Source: Asterella californica
Taxonomy: Eukaryota > Streptophyta > Marchantiopsida > Marchantiales > Aytoniaceae
Direction: 5' to 3'
DNA length: 64,000 nucleotides
Assembly (NCBI GenBank): GCA_036924285.1
Contig: JAYKYS010000008.1
Location: 12,137,001 to 12,201,000 of the forward strand
The notes under the pieces were generated by a model that was given only the letters and a program-made list of their open reading frames with translations, did no database searches and was not told where the DNA came from. The translations under genes were made by a program, and so were the position numbers. This document shows positions 54,613-64,000 of this stretch, piece by piece. The stretch's first letter is position 1. Each line of letters begins with the position of its first letter.

Positions 54613-56657
54613 ATGGCTAACCAAGGATCATCAAGTGGAGGTGCTGCTGCTGCTCAGCAACCTGTTCAGTTGGATGCTGCTACGATGAAGATGTTCCAAG
54701 CTTTTTCCATGTTTATGCAGCAGCAGCAGAGCACAGAGAGGAAGGAGGTATTAGCAACCAAGGCGTTGCAATCTGTGGTGCATCAGATGGATCAGTTCAA
54801 GGGGACAGATATTTCCAAGTACGTGCGATAATATGCTAGGGAGATGGAGGTGAACAAGGTACTTGAGAAGGAGATGGTGGAGAACTTTGAACTTGCTGTT
54901 GTCCCTGAGATTCGTGGACGTGTGAAGGAGCTCAAGCATCAGCAAGGACAGAGTTGGGAGAGCTTTATGCGCGCTTTGAAGGAGGAGTACTACACTGAAG
55001 ATTCAGAGACGGTGACCAAGAGAACATTCTTGGAGTGGGTAGTTAAGCCTAACAAAGGTTTGTCTGTAAATGAGTTGTTAAGGGAGTTTGATCGTCAATA
55101 TGCTCAGCTTTCTAGGACAGAGAAGCTTACACTAGAGGTTGAGAAGACCGAGCTTTTCTTACAAGCAGCAGACGTGACTATTCAGGAGAAGCTTGAGCTG
55201 TTGCTGGAGGACAAGAGCGAGGAGAGAGGATTGAAGACTGACTGGAAGGAGGTTGAAGAGGCTGTCTCTTTGCTGACCAAGAGACAGAGAAGAAGGGACA
55301 AGATGGTGGTAAGTGAAACAGCACCTCTGATAATTCTTGTCAAGCAGTTGCCTACTAAGCCCACTTTGGTAATTGCTAGAGAGGAAGACTCACCGCTTGA
55401 TGAGTTGATTAAAGGTATGAAGGAGCTTAAGCTTAAGCTCACTAGGTTAGAAGAGAAGGAGCAGAATGTACAGCCTGCTATGCAGAGACCTCAGATGAGA
55501 GAAGGCTTTGTTCATCATTGTATATGGTGTGATAGCCTAGACCATGTAAGAAGAGATTGTGGGGAGTTTTCAGATGCATTGAGGAAGGATCTGATCTTCT
55601 TCAAAGATGGTAAGATCCATCTGAGAGAGACTGGGATGATGTTGGGAACCAACTTTGGCAAGGGTGGTATGAAGAGACTTGTGAATGAGATATCAGCATC
55701 ACATGCTGTTTCTCTTGTGAATGCTGCTACCTGTGGAGTGAAAGTGGAGATGGAGAGAGAGAAAGGGACTACTGGGTTGTGGTCTGATGTAGTGCGGTCC
55801 GTAGCTAGAACAGAGCCTAGACAAGGATGTGCTACGAAGGGTTGACAACTCAATTCGAGAAGCTACAGGATGGAATGATCTTGTGGATACTATGTCAGTG
55901 CATGCTTATGTTGCAAGAAGTTAGCATGAAGCTGTAGTAGAAGAAAAACGCAGGAGGGAGGATGCAAGTGAGGCTTCTACAGCCAAACGACCTACTACAA
56001 GGAGTGAAAGGGCTAGACCAGAGGCAAGGCAGGAGACAACACCTACTCGGGAGGAGAATATGGAGGATCTATCACCTACAACACCAAAGGAGAAAGAGAG
56101 AAGCAAGGAGAAGGGTAAGATGCCTGCATACAAACTTCAGTCTAACATTGAGATTGCTACAGACTTGAAGCAGGTGTTAGAGAATCGTATCTTGAATGGG
56201 AAGGTTGAGTTTACTTTGGGTGAGATTCTTGGGATTGCAAAGCGTGAGTTCCATGAGGTTATCATAGATATCATCAAGAAGAAACGTCAGATTTTGGGTG
56301 AAGCAGCTACGCTTAACGCTCTAGGGACCAAAATATCGGAGGATGAGGAAGATGAGATTGCTGGTTACCGCTCTCAAGTATCAGAGGGGAGATCGTATCA
56401 GCACGTGAGGTTTGAAGATGAGGTGGAAGCATCACAAAAGAGCCATTACTCTCACAACCATTGGGCAAGAGCAACCACAGAGACCTTAGTGAAGCTGGGA
56501 GATCTAGAGGAACCTGTGGTGGCATTGATTGATCACGGCTCAGAGATTAATCTGATGTCTAAGGAGCTGTACAAGCGTGGAAGGTAGCCCATAGACACCG
56601 ACCATGGATGGCTTATCCGTGCTGCCAACAACCAGAGGGGAGAACTCTATGGTGCTT
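54613..56657 (+). pseudogene. E1 copy c Gag-protease, broken
   Basis: It starts MANQGSSSGG and is nearly identical to E1 Gag. TAA at 54829-54831 replaces the Tyr codon of YVRYYAR, a 1-bp insertion near 55816 shifts the frame, a TAG occurs near 55921 (Q in ARSQHE), and TAG 56585-56587 replaces Trp in GRWPID. The protease motif LIDHGSEINLMS is present with the D-H-G triad. It ends at the truncation. Confidence 0.85.
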
Positions 56658-57522
56658 CTAAACGTCTCTTCTTCTCCCTCGGCATTCAAACTAGATTCTC
56701 CATGAAATATCTTCAAGATCCCCTTGTATGCCGAAACGTATATGTCTTAGTCGGTAAGAGATCTCTCCAAGATTTTTGTGATCTCTAGTAGCTCAACCTC
56801 CAGGTTACTAACTCATGAAATTTGAACAGAAAATTCATTAATCAGAAGAAATGGTGCTGATTGTACAAATTTCTAGAGAACTGAAATTTTGACCTCACTC
56901 ATGATTGTCAACCCTCTCCACTTTGAAATATTCTATCTCACTTCAAGCCTCATCTTCTCATGATTTTTGTTTCCTCTGATAGTTTATTAGCCAAGCTACA
57001 ATCCTGGAAAGTTTCAAAGAGAAATAAGAAACATAGAAAAGATGACATCCACTGTACAAAATTTCCAAAGAGCAGAATTTCTAAATGTTCACGAATAAAC
57101 CCTCTCAAATTTGAAATATCATATCTCTTTTTCTAGACCACCTCTTCTCATGATTTCTGTTGTCCATGATAGCTTATTAGCCAAGCTAAAACACTAAAAC
57201 TTTTCACAGATAATTAAAAAACATAGAAAATTTGACAGCGACTCTCGAATTTTTCTCCTCTAGTAATTTTTTTCTCCTCCTTTATCTAAAACTCTTTTTA
57301 CATCCACTCTTGACTCTCCTCAAACCCTTTCTAACTAAACAAGATATAAGGAATGATCTCGAACATGTCATAAATCATTACAAGATAGACGAAAAGTTCT
57401 AAAGTTGTTAACATCACGTTAGCGTTCTCTCCTCTCAACATTTTCTCCATGTCTCGCATGATCTCCTTTTGTCAAATGTAGAACTGAACTTTAAACATTC
57501 TTCAACGATCTTTTCAAGTGAG
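56658..57522 (-). other. E3-family leader with a ~190-bp tandem repeat
   Basis: No gene. Two imperfect units at about 56849-57050 and 57051-57240 share TCTTCTCATGATTT, TTATTAGCCAAGCTA and AACATAGAAAA blocks in the same order. They may be leader structure or a decayed repeat. Confidence 0.6.
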
Positions 57523-57540
57523 GTCTCGGCAACAGAACCA
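57523..57540 (-). other. E3-family primer-binding site
   Basis: On the minus strand TGGTTCTGTTGCCGAGAC, two mismatches from the E3 site at 5749, 4 nt from the LTR end. Confidence 0.7.
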
Positions 57541-57544
57541 AAAA

Positions 57545-58240
57545 TATAATCCTCAACGGTCCTATCGGTCAACTATCCTTTAATCTCTCAACCTCCACGA
57601 TAGTCATCGATCAGTCTGCAATGTCGAGTATGTCTCTCACTCAAGGGTCACCTCTAATGACTTTGATGGAAACACACCATTAACTTGAAGGGAAAATGAT
57701 GAGTTCAATCCTTCACACACCCATAAACTCATAAACTAAAATTCTTCATTCTAACGACGTCTCTCAAGTTCTTATCTTCTAAAATCTCCACTTTCTCTAT
57801 GTTGCTCAAAATGTCATTACGACGATGTGGAAACAAGGATGAGGAGCTCTTCTCTACTCTCTCTATTTATAAATTCGAGGTTTTTATTTTGGTACCCTCA
57901 GTAACTCAACCGTAATTGGTTTTACTGAGTTTTATTAATATATTATCTAAGACAAAAGCATTAATCACATGGGCTTCTTATCATTTCACATGGGCTTATT
58001 CTTTCAAAGTCAACAACTTCTAGAATGATTCTAGAATATTCTCAAGGAATCTTGAATTTCCACCCCCGTCTACACCAAGATCCACTAAAAAGGAGACATG
58101 TGAAATCTCTTCTTGTTTTTAATGTCCACAGTCAATAATTGTAGTCCCACCACTAATATCAAGTCAAAAAGGAGATAAGGGATATTTTCCATCTCCTTTC
58201 TATCTTTTAGACAAGATGACAAGATAGTAGTGCTCACTAT
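57545..58240 (-). repeat. E3-family 5' LTR (outer end uncertain)
   Basis: The inner end is at 57545. A TATA box lies on the minus strand (TTTATAAATA, plus 57864-57873), followed by a CTCCTCATCC run like that of E3. The outer limit near 58240 is a guess, because the second copy (47308-47564) is a fragment. Confidence 0.6.
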
Positions 58241-58668
58241 AGGAGACGAAGTTGTCGCTTGTCGAGAATGATCTACTTCCATGTCACATTTTGTTTCAAC
58301 CTCTAACCTCTCAAGTTCCATTGCTTTGTCAAATACAACCTCTACAAAAAACCACTCTTTTGGATGCTCCATCGAGTCTGTTCCGCCGAGCTCGACTTGA
58401 AGTGTTGTTCTCACACATGTCTACTTGTTTTTCTTCAATATGTTTTTCAACAAGAGAGAATATCGCAAGTAAAGAACGTGGAGCAAGAGAAATCCTCCTC
58501 GGGTACACCTTGTTATCTCTCAAGTGAGTTGAGGAGGATTGTCGCTCTGAGTTGTGTTGTTTTCAGAATGTGTTGGTGGACTAACCGCCAAAGAAAAATC
58601 TGAATTAAAACCAGAAGTGACGCCTCCAGTATTTCTTTATCTCTTGAGATTTGATGACTTGAGACGAT

Positions 58669-58795
58669 AAGTGATCGGTGAATCACATCTCTTCCTACCA
58701 AGAGAAACGGAGTTGAGCAAAGAAGTGATCAGTGAATCACTTAACCCCACCTAGGTGGAGGTGACTTGAGTAGAGAAGTGATACGTGGCTCACTT
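58669..58795. repeat. Three imperfect ~54-bp tandem units
   Basis: AAGTGATCGGTGAATCAC (58669), AAGTGATCAGTGAATCAC (58723) and AAGTGATACGTGGCTCAC (58776), each preceded by a GACTTGAG or GAGTTGAG box. Confidence 0.7.
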
Positions 58796-59159
58796 TTCCT
58801 AGCACCTCTAAGCAAATCTTCATTCGAGTTGTCTTGACTTTCTTCATCTTCTCTCTTTCGGTAGGTTTCTTCCTCCTCTTTAACCGTCGCAAAAAATTAT
58901 GTAGCAATGAATTTTGCAAGAACCAATGTTTGAACAGTTTAGACAGAGAAACAATAAAGAAATTAGACAACCCAGCAAACAGAGTTGGAGACGGGATAAG
59001 AGAATTACACAATGACCTAATTTTCTCTTCAAGGGTCATAAAAGTACTCTAGAATGTTGATGAATTTCTGCACACGAAAACCTGAGGACGAATTCTGTGA
59101 GCTCGCTACGCCACTCTCATATTCTGAACTAGAACACATTTTCAAACAAAGAAAAAACT

Positions 59160-59188
59160 TGTATAAAAACTTGACAAGTTTTTATACA
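59160..59188. repeat. Perfect 14-bp palindrome with 1-nt centre
   Basis: TGTATAAAAACTTG, A, CAAGTTTTTATACA. A third TGTATAAAAAG piece follows at 59198. It sits just outside the inner end of a minus-strand E4-family LTR. Confidence 0.8.
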
Positions 59189-59239
59189 GATTTTTTCTGT
59201 ATAAAAAGCTCTCTTTGTCTCTCCCGAAATTAAAATCTA

Positions 59240-59650
59240 GTGTCCCAAGATTTCTCCTTTACACCGTTGTAGCATAAAGATTTCGTTCCCCAAGAAGTTT
59301 TACACTAGTTACACTGTTCAAAGATCTAAAATCTGTTCAAACTCACAAACATCTTGGTTTTGCCCAGAAGTTCTTTCTAACTCACAAAACCACACGGCTT
59401 CCAAACCCTTCAAAAGGTGCTCTAGATCGTAACATACAACTACTACTTAAAATACAACACGAATGTACACTAAGAAGACAAGGAAGACGATTACTACTCC
59501 CTGGCCAAGGTTTCTAGTCTTCTCACGTCGGCTTTCAAAAGCAAATCTCATCTTCTACGGGTTCAACTCGGCTTCTGACACCCTTAGAACACTACCACTA
59601 CTCAGTAGATGCGAATTACTACTCCATACGACTAGTTACTCTTACGATAT
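59240..59650 (-). repeat. Diverged E4-family LTR
   Basis: On the minus strand the segments GAGCACCTTTTGAAGGGT, GTGTGGTTTTGTGAG, GGCAAAACC and GTTTGAACAGATTTTAGA align in order with 27310-27420. Ends are approximate. It lies about 1.5 kb past the end of the coiled-coil ORF, so it is probably a 3' LTR. Confidence 0.65.
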
Positions 59651-61173
59651 TCAACTGATTAGATCATTCACAAGGTGTATGTCTCCTGTAGCCTTCCCAG
59701 TCTTCTGCTTGCTGAAACGATCTTTTGGAAGCACTACAATGACACTCACATCCACTAATACCCACATAAAGCTTCTGTAACAAAATAGAAGATAGAATGA
59801 AGATGAGAAGATGAGAGAAGAGAAAGAAGAAGAGAAAATTAACAAAAGAGTAAATGAAAGAAAAGAGAGAAATCAATCTTCCGACAAGTTTCTAGTCCGG
59901 ATCCTGACTAACAAGCCATCCCTGCTTGTAGTAAATTGGGAAAAAGACCAAATATCTACTTACAGTTCTACTGTCTTCTCATTGAGGATGACGTCTTCTA
60001 CTGTGGTAAGAAGAAATCTGTCAGCTTCTGTGCACTTTAGCTCTTTCCTCTCGAGACAATCCTAGAGTTAATTACCACCCATTGTCCCTTTGGCCAAATG
60101 AGCTTTTACAAGAGTTCAGACCTGTGCTGACACTCTCATAGTCTAGCTCCTTGACATCCTGCTTGGTACTCAGTCAACTTCTACAAATACGGCTTCTAGC
60201 TTCTTCTGCCCTTGCTTCGATTGCTCTATCTGAGGGGATCAATCTCTCATGGACAGCTCGTATGTGGATACGAAGTGCTCCACTGGATGAGACAAGACTG
60301 GACACTACACAGCTTCTAACAGTCAGCGCCACTCAATAAGAAGACTTTTCATGCAAATTGGGTATAAATTCGATGAAACTCAATCACCAGAAGACATAGA
60401 CAAAGCTTCTGTGCATAAAATCGTCAATTCTAACCTTGAGAAGAAGTTACATTGGCTTATGGTAGCTACTCCTTCAGCTTCATGTCACTAGTCTTGGACA
60501 CATCAGATTAAACAAGACTACACGAGGATGTCGTTCTCTGTCTACTCTGTCTACTTCTGTCTACACTCCCATGATCCCCTCTTGGGTGCGGAGGTGCAGA
60601 TCTACTATGCGCATGTATACTCTGTGTGTGCGCTCTTCTGTATCTCCTACGGGAATTAGTGTGTAATTGTGTGTGTAAACTAAACATCAACCTCAACCTT
60701 ATCCAACTACCTTTAATCATAGGAGGGGATTCTCTCAAATCACAACCACAATCTAGAGGATAAAAAAGGGTACTGTTAGATAGCCATCTCCTCATGGACT
60801 TCAATTCTTCTCAGTTTGAAAACTCTTCCATATTACTGCTGTAACTAACCCTACCACATGGACAATATCTTAAAAGTACAAAAGGAGTTCCCAAGCTAAA
60901 AACAGCTAACTCCGATTCTCTGAAAATTAGTGAGGTATAAACGGCTAACTAATGTTCCTATCTATTTCTGGTCATCAAGTATGACATCCATGGGATCCGC
61001 ACCTGCTTGAGTATCTAATTCGACGTCTAGTATCATGTGCTGCTCAGCTGGTACCTCTGGTGTGGCTAAGTGACATCCGCCTCAATGCCAGCCATGTGTT
61101 CTTTTGTATTCAGCTTAGAACAAAAAGACGTCCTTGGGAAGCCATACCCATCTGCGATTTTGAGCTCTTCTGT
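59651..61173 (-). other. E4-family 3' untranslated stretch
   Basis: About 1.5 kb with no gene I can support. Short frames have no motifs. Confidence 0.4.
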
Positions 61174-63285
61174 AAGACCTATTTGCTGCTTGGAGCTGAG
61201 GCGATCTCATGGGGGTCAGAGATAGTCATTACCTCCACTCTGAATACATGAGAAGCAATCTCCTCCTCTTGTCTTCCAGAAGACGTCTTGGCTTCTAGAG
61301 CTGCTTCGCGTATCTTCTCCGCTTCCAATGCTGTTAGCACCAAGTGAACAACTAGGTCGAACTCCTCCTTATCTGGATCTTCAACATGAGCTGGTCCTGG
61401 GACACTTGAAGACATGGCTGTAGGACTGAGAACTGAAGGAAGACCATAAAGTGTCTTCAAACTCTCAATCTGTCGATTCAAGTAGCGAAACATGTTATCC
61501 TTACATTCCACCAACATGTCGTTGGAGGCATCATCCCGAGTTCGGACCAAGGTCAGAAGCTTCCTCCCTATAGTGAAGTTGAACTTCTTCTTGAGCGCTT
61601 CTCCCATCTAAGTCATGATCTTCTTGCTTCGGTCTTCTGCTTCCATCCGCTGCTTCTTCTCCTCCGTAGCCTTGGCTTCTGCAACTTCCTGCTGGACATT
61701 CCAAGTCTTCTTCTCGTCCACTAGATCAGTTAGTTTGTCCATGATCCTCAAGACTTCTTGCTCCCTCTACTGAAGTCACACGTACAAATCCTAGTGGGTC
61801 TTCCGCAGTTGAGCCATCTCTTTAACACAAGCGAAAGCTTCTGATTTATACTTGGTGGTGATCTTCTCGGTGGCGCGGAGGTTGGATTCCAAAGCTTCCA
61901 CCCTCTGCATATGCGTTTCTTCCTGCTGGATCAAAGTCCGAAGACCAAGTCCAGGCTGAAGAGGTTTCTCTTGGGCCCTAGCTCGCTTCTCTACCATCTC
62001 CATGGCTGGCTGGATCTCGGTGCTGAAGAAGACATTAAACTCTTCCAGTCTTTTTCATGCAGAAGCCAGGTTCATGCTGACATACCGATCCACAAAAGCT
62101 TCTCTGTCTTTCTGAGGTGCATGGACCTCTTCCACCATTGTGACTTTTTCCTTCTGTACTCGAGAAGACGCCACTCGCAATGTCTTTCTCGGTGGAAGAT
62201 CTCTTCCCACAACATAGACAGACTTCTTCTCTGCATAGTCACATGTTGTGGTCAGAAATCTACCCAGGTTATGTCGTTTAGAGTCTTCAGAAGACTCCTT
62301 GAGGTCGTAGGGGAATTGATTTCTCGATAGTTCGAGGGTGTCTTCTTGAGATTCTGACTCAGATCCGGAGTGGATGATGGATAAGAAGTACTTGTCCTAG
62401 GAACGCTCCTAGGTCCCATCCTCCTTGGTGACAACACGTCTTTTGTGCCGCTGGAATCATCCGTCCGAATAGTGATCTTCTTCTAGTTCGTGCCTGGTCC
62501 TTCTTGAGGCACTAAAATTGGAGAGGAAGACATGGTACTTGTCTGGCCTTCCTCCTCTGAAGTCTCCTCCTTGACTTCTTCCTGTCTCACTAGCTCATAC
62601 TTGGCCAACTGAGTCTCCTTCAAATCTCCTTTGGACACATACAGGTAGCAGAAGAAAGGGATGAGATGTGCTCCTGCTGGGGTGTCCAAATAAGCTAACT
62701 CGGCGTGTATATAGACGTGGACGAAGGCGTCCCAATTGACGACCTCTCTTGCATAGACAGCTTCCAGGAATTTCACATCTTGATCTCTTAGGTATCGGAC
62801 CTTGTGAGCTTTTTCCCTTGGGAAAAAAGTGAAGGTAAAGCTTCCCCAGAAGACGCTTCTTTGGCTCTCGGTAGGCTTCCACTTTTTGACCATTCCTGCC
62901 CTATGGATCTTCCAGGAAGAGGCAGGTATTACTCCCGAGTACATGTCATTTTCCTGAAATGATCAGAGGGATCTTGCGCTTCTATTCGTAAAATTTGTGA
63001 AAATTGTCTCTTTCTCCAACTCGTAACCCCGGTTCTCAGATTCGGGTCATGGAATGCTCTTTGTCATCATTCCACCGTCCATAATGATGTTCTTTCTCTG
63101 GCCACTCCTACCTTGACAAATACACGGTTTTGGAGAGGTAGGACTACCCAGACCTCTTCCAGCAAACCCTGGTCGGTCAGATTCCAATCCCACGTGAAGA
63201 AGTCGAGACCCAACTCCTTGATGAAGGGTTTGGTTGCGCTCAGCTCCACTTGTGGTAACACAAGACCTCGAGGATGCATAGTCAT
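61174..63285 (-). pseudogene. E4-type coiled-coil ORF of unknown function, most complete copy
   Basis: It starts MTMHPRGLVLPQVEL at 63285 and runs through three frames to about 61179, roughly 700 residues if restored. In order: an N-terminal region (KELGLDFFTWDWNL), a globular part (FLEAVYAREVVNWDAFVHVYIH, HLIPFFCYLYVSKGDL, 62944-62600), a Ser/Thr/Glu linker with MGPRSVPRTST near 62420, a long coiled coil (62003-61620, ESNLRATEKITTKYKSE) and an acidic C-terminus. There are stops and frameshifts at about 63067, 62483, 62252 and 61610. No signal peptide, membrane segment or enzyme motif is seen. Homologues in this window lie at 26483-27110 and 29122-32013. The length and heptads suggest a structural or Gag-like accessory protein. 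Confidence 0.6.
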
Positions 63286-63317
63286 TTCGAAGCTTCTGTT
63301 ACACTATACCACACATG

Positions 63318-64000
63318 CTTGCTATGAGCCTAATGCTCAATCTTTACCAGGCCCTCACATTCCAGTTTCCACTCTCAGAAGACAAGTTCAGTCTTCCAGA
63401 AGATAACTATTCTGTCTTCTAGAACTCTAAGATTACTTCCTAATTGCATCACGTCTTCTGATCTATATCTATGCAATTCTAACTAAACAAGACATCTCGT
63501 GGATTCCTAAGAAGACAATCCATCCTGCAATTCATCCTACTTCCTAGTAAAAGATGAAGAGATACTCGAGAAGCGAGTCCTATGAAACGATCAGATGTCC
63601 TACGGTGACAATGGTCTCCAAGAAGACTCCCGATACAGCTTCTGGGTAACTGACGTCTTCATAAGACTTCCCACATCTAGGCTTCTTATCACTAGTCTCA
63701 CATGTCTTCGGCTTCCTACACGTAATCTATCCTCACAACAGACACTGAACATTTGCACTCTATTTTTCGACTCTTCGCCTCACATACACTCTCAGAAGAA
63801 GCTTGCTGCGTAATGAGAAGACATGACCCTCGACATTACTCTCTAGATTTTACCAGCAAGACTCCTCACAATTCTCATCTAAAGGTGAGAAGAAGAAGAA
63901 CAAGCTGCTATGGGTCAAGACAGAAGAGATCCGTAGAGGACCTTCACATCTTCTCGCGCATTCTGCCAACCTTTCCAGTCTTCTAGCTCTCTAGGAAGAT
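63318..64000. repeat. Repeat block A, copy 3 (runs off the window)
   Basis: It matches 43937-44604 and 45310-46008, diverged by perhaps 15%. It lies immediately upstream of the coiled-coil ORF start on the minus strand, so it is probably the 5' flank of that ORF within the element. Confidence 0.75.

Larger units (their letters stand above)
53165..56657 (+). mobile_element. E1 copy c, truncated after gag-protease start
   Basis: A complete 1372-bp LTR (53165-54536), primer site and gag. Homology stops at 56657 (CTATGGTGCTT), inside the protease. The pol and 3' LTR are missing. The left flank is ACGT, but the right target copy is lost. Confidence 0.85.
50023..58240 (-). mobile_element. E3-family element, minus strand, truncated and split by E1 copy c
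   Basis: On the minus strand: LTR (end at 57545), tRNA-Asp-like primer site (57523-57540), leader (to 56658), then E1 copy c, then gag, protease, RT and part of RNase H down to about 50023. The first ~55 Gag codons are missing at the right junction, and integrase and the 3' LTR are missing at the left. Protein similarity to E3 is clear, but there are many lesions, so it is an old copy. Confidence 0.8.
58241..59239. other. Unassigned stretch with short repeats
   Basis: No convincing gene. Short minus-strand frames (58737-59039 and others) lack motifs. It contains the 54-bp triplicate at 58669 and the palindrome at 59160. Confidence 0.4.

Noticed and set aside
57864..58250. Shared TATAGTGAGCACT between this LTR region and 27509-27521
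   Set aside because: A 13-base match is expected by chance among all positions of a 64-kb window, and the flanks do not align.
61174..63285. Antisense ORF of the Ogre/Tat type
   Set aside because: In E5 the homologous ORF is in the same orientation as integrase, and in the 59-63 kb copy it lies upstream of a same-strand LTR. A sense ORF fits better, although block A after E4 integrase is contradictory.

Overview
The window looks like retrotransposon-packed nuclear heterochromatin of a plant or other streptophyte. I see no host housekeeping gene, rRNA, tRNA or CRISPR array. Nearly everything is Ty3/gypsy-type LTR retrotransposon sequence in nested layers. The plant assignment is an inference. 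It rests on tRNA-Asp-like and tRNA-Trp-like primer sites, TATA-type LTR promoters, a plant-style intron, and relatives of plant gag-pol proteins. I cannot name the species. Labels E1 to E5 are mine.

Left part (1-26482): element E1 (LTR about 1372 bp, first 252 bp outside the window) was hit twice. E3 (4962-12665, two 783-bp LTRs) sits inside its reverse transcriptase region, with GATC on both sides. E2 (14509-24854, LTRs 2014 and 2011 bp) sits inside the C-terminus of its integrase, with GCGC on both sides. Without the two insertions the E1 pol frame is continuous apart from one stop. E1 and E2 are diverged sisters with an unusual protease motif (D-H-G) and an LPQG-type RT. Both carry what looks like a programmed -1 ribosomal frameshift signal between protease and RT: a G GGT TTT heptamer, a 6-7 nt spacer and an H-type pseudoknot whose second stem covaries between them. 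This is the strongest new observation here.

Middle (26483-47307): fragments of two related lineages, E4 and E5. Both have a decayed coiled-coil ORF of unknown function. In E5 it lies between integrase and the 3' LTR on the sense strand. E5 (minus strand, about 28103-33740) is interrupted by a solo E1-type LTR (30153-31459) flanked by ACGT. A truncated minus-strand E1 copy lies at 33745-36981. E4 gag-pol (38828-43936) is badly decayed and runs into a repeated block and a 2.7-kb foldback element with about 615-bp inverted repeats (44605-47307). E4 DNA is saturated with GAAGAC/GTCTTC, and E5 DNA with CGAAG/CTTCG.

Right part (47308-64000): an LTR scrap, then a decayed DUF7869-like gene with a recognisable intron. 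Next is an E3-family element on the minus strand (50023 to about 58240), split by a truncated E1 copy (53165-56657). The window ends in a minus-strand E4-family 3' region: LTR 59240-59650, untranslated stretch, coiled-coil ORF 61174-63285 and repeat block.

LTR divergence fits the nesting order. E3 LTRs differ at about six sites by eye, E2 LTRs at more than twenty, and E1 LTRs clearly more per kilobase. All boundaries and family calls come from reading the sequence without database searches.
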